From Acinetobacter schindleri CIP 107287 (GTDB taxonomy: Bacteria > Pseudomonadota > Gammaproteobacteria > Pseudomonadales > Moraxellaceae), in the NCBI RefSeq assembly GCF_000368625.1, contig NZ_KB849576.1, positions 638,229 through 702,228 of the forward strand: a DNA stretch of 64,000 nt, given 5' to 3'. The notes beneath the pieces were generated by a model. The model did not search any database and was not told the origin of the DNA. It saw only the letters and a list, made by a program, of their open reading frames with translations. The position numbers and the translations under genes were made by a program. Below are positions 58,998-64,000 of the stretch, one piece after another (position 1 is the first letter of the stretch; each line of letters opens with the position of its first letter).

Positions 58998-60353
58998 ATG
59001 AACGCCTTGTTTATTATCGCAGCTGCAATTCTGTTATTAGGTCCTCTGATTGCGATCCATGAATTTGGACATTACTTTGTAGCTCGAAAACTTGGCGTAA
59101 AGGTTTTAGTTTATTCGATTGGATTTGGTCCAACGCTAATTAAATGGACTTCAAAAAAGTCTGGTATCCAGTATCAGCTTTCTGCTTTGCCGTTTGGCGG
59201 CTATGTCAAAATGCTCGATGAACGTGAAGGTAATGTACCTGAAGAGGACCTCCCTAAAGCATTTAATCGTCAACATCCATGGAAACGTATCGCGATTGTT
59301 GCGGCTGGTCCTTTAATTAATCTTTTCTTTGCAGTGATTCTATTCTGGATTTTATTTTTACCTGCACAAGAGCAGTTAAATACCCGTGTGGGTCAGGTTT
59401 TGCCTAATACACCTGCAGCTGCTGTACAGATGCAGCAAGGTGACAAAATTACCGCAGTGGATGGCACTGAAGTCGCAACCTGGGAAAAGCTGAATTATGC
59501 CTTGGTTGATCGTGTTGGTGAAACCGGGCTGATTACGATTCAGGCCGAACGTGATGGACAGATAAAAAGTTTCCAATTGCCGATTCAGAGTTTTCTGAAA
59601 GATCAGTCACAGTCTCCACTGGATACTTTAGGTTTTATACCGTATCGTCCAGAAATTCCTGCCGTGGTATCTAAGCTCAGTGACGATGGGGCTGCAATCC
59701 GCCAAGGCATGAAGGAAGGTGACAAGATCATTGCCATTGATGGTGTGGCGATGAAAAACTGGTTTGATGTGGTACAGGTTGTCCAGGCATCACCAGAAAA
59801 ATTATTAAAAATAGATGTATTACGTAATAACCAGGTGGTGCATTTACAGGTGATGCCACAGGCGAAACGTGACAATATGGGTAAAGTGACGGGTATGCTG
59901 GGTGTACAAAGTGACCCAGGTAAAATTACAATCCCGGCAGAATATAAACAGACAATTCAATATAGTCCGACTGAAGCACTGGTCATGGCTTTTGACAAAA
60001 CGACACAACTGTCTTCGATGATTCTGAACTCGATTGTGAAGATGGTTCGTGGTCTGATTGGTCTGGATAATTTATCTGGTCCAATCACGATTGCCAAAGT
60101 GGCAGGTCAAAGTGCGGAAATGGGATGGCAAACTTTTATTTCCTTTATGGCGCTAATGAGTGTAAGTTTAGGGATATTAAATTTACTGCCAATTCCAATG
60201 CTTGATGGCGGACATCTGGTTTACTATTTTATTGAATTATTACGTGGTAAACCTGTTTCTGAACAAATACAATTGGTTGGCTTAAAAATTGGTATGGTAT
60301 TGCTGGGTAGTATGATGCTACTTGCACTATTTAATGATTTTATGCGTTTATAA
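58998..60353 (+). CDS. rseP: Site-2 protease RseP
   Basis: An inner-membrane zinc metalloprotease that cuts anti-sigma factors inside the membrane. It is 451 residues. HExxH zinc site in AIHEFGHYFVARKLG (about residue 20), two PDZ domains (about 115-200 and 205-290; GDKITAVDGTEVATWEK and GDKIIAIDGVAMKNWFD) and the third zinc ligand in NLLPIPMLDGGHLVYY. Membrane helices lie at both ends. It starts 3 nt after dxr and is followed by bamA. Confidence 0.96.
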   Translation: MNALFIIAAAILLLGPLIAIHEFGHYFVARKLGVKVLVYSIGFGPTLIKWTSKKSGIQYQLSALPFGGYVKMLDEREGNVPEEDLPKAFNRQHPWKRIAIVAAGPLINLFFAVILFWILFLPAQEQLNTRVGQVLPNTPAAAVQMQQGDKITAVDGTEVATWEKLNYALVDRVGETGLITIQAERDGQIKSFQLPIQSFLKDQSQSPLDTLGFIPYRPEIPAVVSKLSDDGAAIRQGMKEGDKIIAIDGVAMKNWFDVVQVVQASPEKLLKIDVLRNNQVVHLQVMPQAKRDNMGKVTGMLGVQSDPGKITIPAEYKQTIQYSPTEALVMAFDKTTQLSSMILNSIVKMVRGLIGLDNLSGPITIAKVAGQSAEMGWQTFISFMALMSVSLGILNLLPIPMLDGGHLVYYFIELLRGKPVSEQIQLVGLKIGMVLLGSMMLLALFNDFMRL

Positions 60354-60393
60354 CAACGTAGATGGAATAAATTAACAAGCGGAAAAGACTGGC

Positions 60394-62889
60394 ATGCAGC
60401 ACACACATTTATTTATGCCTTTGGCACTCGTTAGTGCTATGGCAGTTGCACAACAAGTATATGCAGCAGATGAATTCGTAGTACAAGATATAAAATTTGA
60501 CGGACTGGTTCGTCTCACTCCCGAAAATGTGTATGGCCTGGTGCCAATCAATAGTGGTGATCGTGTCAATGATCCGATTATTGCCAATGCGATCCGGAGT
60601 CTGTATGCCTCAGGCTTGTTTGATGATATCAAGGCAATTCAAGCTGGAAATACGCTAGTATTCCAGGTGGTTGAACGCCCGGTTATTTCCAAGATCGAAC
60701 TAAAAGGCAACAAGCTGATTCCGAAGGAAGCTTTGGAAGAAGGTTTGAAAAAAATGGGTCTTGCTGAAGGTGAGGTTCTAAAAAAATCTGCTCTGCAAAC
60801 TGTAGAAACTGAGCTTGAACAGCAATATATGCAGCAAGGTCGTTATGATGCAGACATTACAGTAAAGACTACGCCGAAGCCAAATAACCGTGTCGATCTT
60901 CTGATTGAATTTGTGGAAGGTAAGGCTGCAAAAGTTTTTGACATTAATATTATTGGGAATACGGTCTTTAAAGAAGATGAGATCAAGCAGGCTTTTGCTA
61001 TCAAGGAAAGCTCTTGGAATTCGATTATTTCCCGTAATGACCGTTATGCACGTGAGAAAATGGCAGCAAGCCTTGAAGCTTTGCGTGCCATGTACCTGAA
61101 CCGTGGTTATATTAACTTCAATATCAATAACTCAAGTCTAAACCTGAGTGAAGATAAGAAAAATGTCTTTATTGAAGTATCGGTAGATGAAGGTGAGCAA
61201 TTCAAATTTGGTGAGACCAAATTCCTGGGTGATGCGCTTTATTCAGCAGATGAACTCAAAGTTTTACAACTATACAAAGACGGTGAAATTTATTCACAGG
61301 AAAAAGTGAATGCGGTTAAACAGTTATTACTGCGTAAATATGGTAATGCTGGCTATTATTTCGCTGAAGTAAATGTTGTTCCAGAAATTAATAAAGATAC
61401 TAAACTGGTTGACTTAAATTATTACATCAACCCAGGTCAGCAGGTGACTGTACGTCGCATTAATTTTACTGGTAATAACAAAACTGCGGATGAAGTATTA
61501 CGTCGTGAAATGCGTCAGATGGAAAGCGCACTGGCTAGTAACGAAAAAATTGATCTGTCTAAGGTCCGTCTGGAACGTACTGGTTTCTTTAAATCGGTTG
61601 ATATTAAACCGGCGCGTATTCCTGGTTCGCCGGATCAGATCGATTTAAATGTTGCAGTTGAAGAGCAGCATTCCGGGACAAGTACCTTGGCAGTTGGTTT
61701 CTCGCAAAGTGGTGGTGTAACCTTCCAGGCAGGTTTAAGTCAAACTAACTTCCTGGGTACAGGGAATAGTGTATCGGTTGATCTATCTCGTTCTGAAACT
61801 CAAGATTACTATAACCTGAGTGTAACCGATCCATACTTTACTATTGATGGGGTACGTCGTGGTTATAACCTGTACTACCGTAAAACCAAGCTGGATGATG
61901 ACTATAACGTCAACAACTATGTAACAGATAGTTTTGGTGGTGGGATTAACTTTGGTTATCCAATCGATGAGAACCAGAGTATTAGTTTTGGTCTGAATAT
62001 TGATCAGACCGATGTTACGACTGGTCCATACGTTTCTACCTATGTACGTGACTATTTGCTAGCAAATGATGGCAAAACTAAACGCACTCAAACTTACTGT
62101 CTTGATGAAACAATTGATCCTCAGGTTGGGTGTTTGAATGTAAGTGATCCGTATGGTTCAGAATTTACGGGTGATTTTTTAACCTATAATTTAAATCTTG
62201 GTTGGTCATATAATACCTTAAACCGCCCAATCTTCCCTACAACTGGTTTCTCACATCGTGTCAATGGTGAAATTGCCTTGCCAGGCAGTGATGTGGAATA
62301 TCAAAAACTGACCTATGATGCACAAGCTTATTTCCCATTAGGCAAGAATTTTGTAGTTCGTGGCTATGGTAAGCTTGGTTATGGTAATGATTTGCCATTC
62401 TATAAAAACTTCTATGCGGGTGGTTTTGGTTCAGTCCGTGGTTATGAGAACAGTACTCTAGGTCCTAAATACCCAGGCGTTACATATAATGAATCACGTA
62501 CACGTGACACTGATCCGGAAGAAGTAGGGGGTAATGCGCTTGTTCAGTTTGGTGCTGAACTTGCACTTCCAGTACCATTTAAGGGAGATTGGGCACGTCA
62601 GGTTCGTCCAGTACTATTCGCTGAAGGTGCACAGGTCTTTGATACTCAATGTGATGTGCCATCAGGTAATCTATACTTGAATGGTAGAAATGATCCAGGT
62701 GTGAGCGCGAAACAATACTGTAAAGATAACTTCGGTTTTGAACTGGATAACATGCGTTATAGCGTAGGTGCCGGCTTTACCTGGATTACTATGATCGGCC
62801 CATTATCATTAAGTTATGCATATCCGTTGAATGATAAAAAAGGTGACGATACTAAGAATGTTCAATTCGAAATTGGTCGTACCTTCTAA
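60394..62889 (+). CDS. bamA: Outer membrane protein assembly factor BamA
   Basis: The essential core of the BAM complex that inserts beta-barrels in the outer membrane. It is 831 residues. Signal peptide to about residue 24 (VSAMAVAQQVYAADEF). Five POTRA repeats (about 25-430) are followed by a 16-strand barrel. The conserved lid-loop motif is GGFGSVRGYENSTLGP. The protein ends in the aromatic terminal residue (FEIGRTF). It is 41 nt after rseP and has a hairpin between it and skp. Confidence 0.97.
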   Translation: MQHTHLFMPLALVSAMAVAQQVYAADEFVVQDIKFDGLVRLTPENVYGLVPINSGDRVNDPIIANAIRSLYASGLFDDIKAIQAGNTLVFQVVERPVISKIELKGNKLIPKEALEEGLKKMGLAEGEVLKKSALQTVETELEQQYMQQGRYDADITVKTTPKPNNRVDLLIEFVEGKAAKVFDINIIGNTVFKEDEIKQAFAIKESSWNSIISRNDRYAREKMAASLEALRAMYLNRGYINFNINNSSLNLSEDKKNVFIEVSVDEGEQFKFGETKFLGDALYSADELKVLQLYKDGEIYSQEKVNAVKQLLLRKYGNAGYYFAEVNVVPEINKDTKLVDLNYYINPGQQVTVRRINFTGNNKTADEVLRREMRQMESALASNEKIDLSKVRLERTGFFKSVDIKPARIPGSPDQIDLNVAVEEQHSGTSTLAVGFSQSGGVTFQAGLSQTNFLGTGNSVSVDLSRSETQDYYNLSVTDPYFTIDGVRRGYNLYYRKTKLDDDYNVNNYVTDSFGGGINFGYPIDENQSISFGLNIDQTDVTTGPYVSTYVRDYLLANDGKTKRTQTYCLDETIDPQVGCLNVSDPYGSEFTGDFLTYNLNLGWSYNTLNRPIFPTTGFSHRVNGEIALPGSDVEYQKLTYDAQAYFPLGKNFVVRGYGKLGYGNDLPFYKNFYAGGFGSVRGYENSTLGPKYPGVTYNESRTRDTDPEEVGGNALVQFGAELALPVPFKGDWARQVRPVLFAEGAQVFDTQCDVPSGNLYLNGRNDPGVSAKQYCKDNFGFELDNMRYSVGAGFTWITMIGPLSLSYAYPLNDKKGDDTKNVQFEIGRTF

Positions 62890-62915
62890 TTTAATTAACC
62901 AAAATTAATATTATT

Positions 62916-62960
62916 TGGCCTTATGAATAGTAAGAAATTACTATTTGTAAGGCCATTTTT
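62916..62960 (+). terminator. Two-part hairpin terminator between bamA and skp
   Basis: Outer stem TGGCCTTA / TAAGGCCA, inner stem AATAGTAA / TTACTATT around a GAAA tetraloop, then T5. skp starts 18 nt later, so only part of the transcripts would stop here. Confidence 0.78.
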
Positions 62961-62978
62961 ATAGATAGAGAAATACAG

Positions 62979-63476
62979 ATGAAAAAAATGATGATGGCGA
63001 TGGGTATCGCTGTGGCAACTTTAACTTCAATGGTACAGGCAGCTGGTGTTGGAGTAATTGATCTGGAACGTTTGGTGGAAAATAGCACATATCTAAAACA
63101 GCAAAATACGTCATTCCAGCAGACTATCAAACCACAAACCGCCAAAATTGAGCAGCTAAATAAGGAATTGGAAGCCATTCAGCAACGTGCCCAGGCAAAC
63201 CCTAAAATGAGTGCGGCAGATAAGAAAAAGCTCGAAGAACAATATCAGGCAAAATTTAAAGAGTTAGGTCAGTTACAGCAAGCTATACAGACTAGCGCGC
63301 AAAGCTCTATTCAGCAGGTTCGTACTGTATTTGATGCACGTGTGAAGCAAGTCGCTGAACAATTACGCCAAGAAAACAAGCTGGATGTGGTTTTGAATAA
63401 AAATAGCGCGCTTGCCTATGACCCTAAGTATGATTTAACTGATAAAATGATTCAAAAGGTTAATGCAATTAAATAA
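62979..63476 (+). CDS. skp: Periplasmic chaperone Skp/OmpH
   Basis: Binds unfolded outer-membrane proteins after Sec export and passes them to BamA. It is 165 residues. Signal peptide (MKKMMMAMGIAVATLTSMVQ then AAG), mature start VGVIDLERLVENSTYLK. Long Gln/Lys-rich coiled-coil arms (about 45-120, KIEQLNKELEAIQQRAQ) form the tentacles. It ends in the usual VNAIK. It lies after bamA behind a hairpin and 3 nt before lpxD. Confidence 0.94.
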   Translation: MKKMMMAMGIAVATLTSMVQAAGVGVIDLERLVENSTYLKQQNTSFQQTIKPQTAKIEQLNKELEAIQQRAQANPKMSAADKKKLEEQYQAKFKELGQLQQAIQTSAQSSIQQVRTVFDARVKQVAEQLRQENKLDVVLNKNSALAYDPKYDLTDKMIQKVNAIK

Positions 63477-63479
63477 TCA

Positions 63480-64000
63480 ATGAATCATCAACAGCTTCAA
63501 TTAGCTGACCTCGCTCGTCTGGTGCAAGGTGAGTGTATAGGTCAGTCCGATTTGCAGTTAAGAGGCTTGGCAAGTCTTGAGCATGCAACAGTACAGGATC
63601 TGGCGTTTGTTACTGCTGATAAATATCTGGAACAGGCAGCTCAAAGCCAGGCAGGTGCTCTGATTGTGACAGGTGAGCTTAAAACACAGCTAAGTTCACA
63701 TCAGAACTTTATTGTCGTGGCAAATCCTTATCTTGCTTTTGCAATGCTGACTCATGTATTTGAGCAAAAGCAGACTCAACGTGGTATAGAAAGTACGGCA
63801 CAGGTTCATCCTTCGGCTGTAATTGCAGATGACGCCTATATTGGTCACTATGTGGTGATCGGTGAAAATTGTGTAGTTGGATCAAATACGGTCATTCAGC
63901 CCCATGTGCAGATGGATAACCAGGTAGAAATTGGTAAAGACTGTTTTATTGATGCTCATGTGACCTTGACCGGTACGACAAAAATTGGTGACCGGGTACG
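63480..64000 (+). CDS. lpxD: UDP-3-O-acylglucosamine N-acyltransferase LpxD (3' end outside window)
   Basis: The third step of lipid A synthesis: adds a hydroxyacyl chain to UDP-3-O-acylglucosamine. Residues 1-173 of about 340 are visible. The N-terminal uridine-binding domain ([29 protein letters not shown]) is followed by the first hexapeptide repeats of the left-handed helix ([30 protein letters not shown]). The catalytic His region is outside the window. It starts 3 nt after skp. The usual skp-lpxD-fabZ order is expected to continue. Confidence 0.94.
   Translation, partial: MNHQQLQLADLARLVQGECIGQSDLQLRGLASLEHATVQDLAFVTADKYLEQAAQSQAGALIVTGELKTQLSSHQNFIVVANPYLAFAMLTHVFEQKQTQRGIESTAQVHPSAVIADDAYIGHYVVIGENCVVGSNTVIQPHVQMDNQVEIGKDCFIDAHVTLTGTTKIGDRV

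Overview
The window is chromosomal DNA of a gammaproteobacterium, most likely the genus Acinetobacter. I infer this from the low-to-moderate G+C content, the protein sequences (FdxA, MutS, BamA, LptA/B/C, NtrB/C), the gene order fis-purH-purD behind prmA, a Bap-type adhesin with its type I exporter, and short intergenic repeats of a kind common in that genus. No species can be named. There are no rRNA genes, no CRISPR array, no prophage and no intact insertion sequence.

Layout. 1-4535 is the C-terminal half of a giant Bap/LapA-like surface adhesin, followed by a small exported protein. 5192-6754 holds cysS and tRNA-Gly(GCC), the latter with a clear sigma70 promoter. 7015-10422 is the KDO/LPS transport cluster kdsD-kdsC-lptC-lptA-lptB. 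10563-15429 is a three-gene type I secretion operon (TolC-type porin, LapB-type ABC exporter, HlyD/LapC-type adaptor) that probably exports the adhesin. 15537-17779 has yigZ, an acyltransferase and a double UspA protein. 17981-22791 (minus strand) has an O-methyltransferase, an M15-like lipoprotein, fdxA and mutS. 23020-24266 is a frameshifted diguanylate cyclase. 24563-32979 (minus) is a lipase-like lipoprotein, a TPR lipoprotein, cysE, trmJ and dnaE. 33000-33550 is a non-coding block carrying a nested inverted-repeat element. 33554-36223 (minus) is metQ-metN-metI with a strong terminator after metQ. 36761-38264 is the accessory spot: a frameshifted GNAT gene and an AT-rich FRG-domain gene. 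38315-43904 (minus) is prmA, a zinc-ribbon membrane protein, fis, purH and purD. 44040-46370 (minus) has two tandem bile-acid-symporter-family transporters and a small secreted protein. 46636-48516 is mnmG, then an MFS transporter gene broken by two frameshifts, then a small Cys-containing protein. 50545-53113 (minus) is ntrB-ntrC. 53465-64000 is rimO, then the envelope/isoprenoid cluster pyrH-frr-uppS-cdsA-dxr-rseP-bamA-skp-lpxD, with lpxD cut by the window edge.

How it works together. Much of the window builds the outer envelope: KDO synthesis and Lpt transport, lipid A synthesis (lpxD), undecaprenyl and phospholipid precursors (uppS, cdsA, dxr), outer-membrane protein assembly (bamA, skp), and the adhesin with its exporter. 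The rest is core housekeeping. Three accessory genes carry four single-base frameshifts in total. Each gene returns to a single uninterrupted frame if these are corrected, so they are either young pseudogenes or sequencing errors. I found no convincing unknown multi-gene system. The best leads are the nested repeat element, the lone FRG gene and the structured leaders or terminators inside operons.
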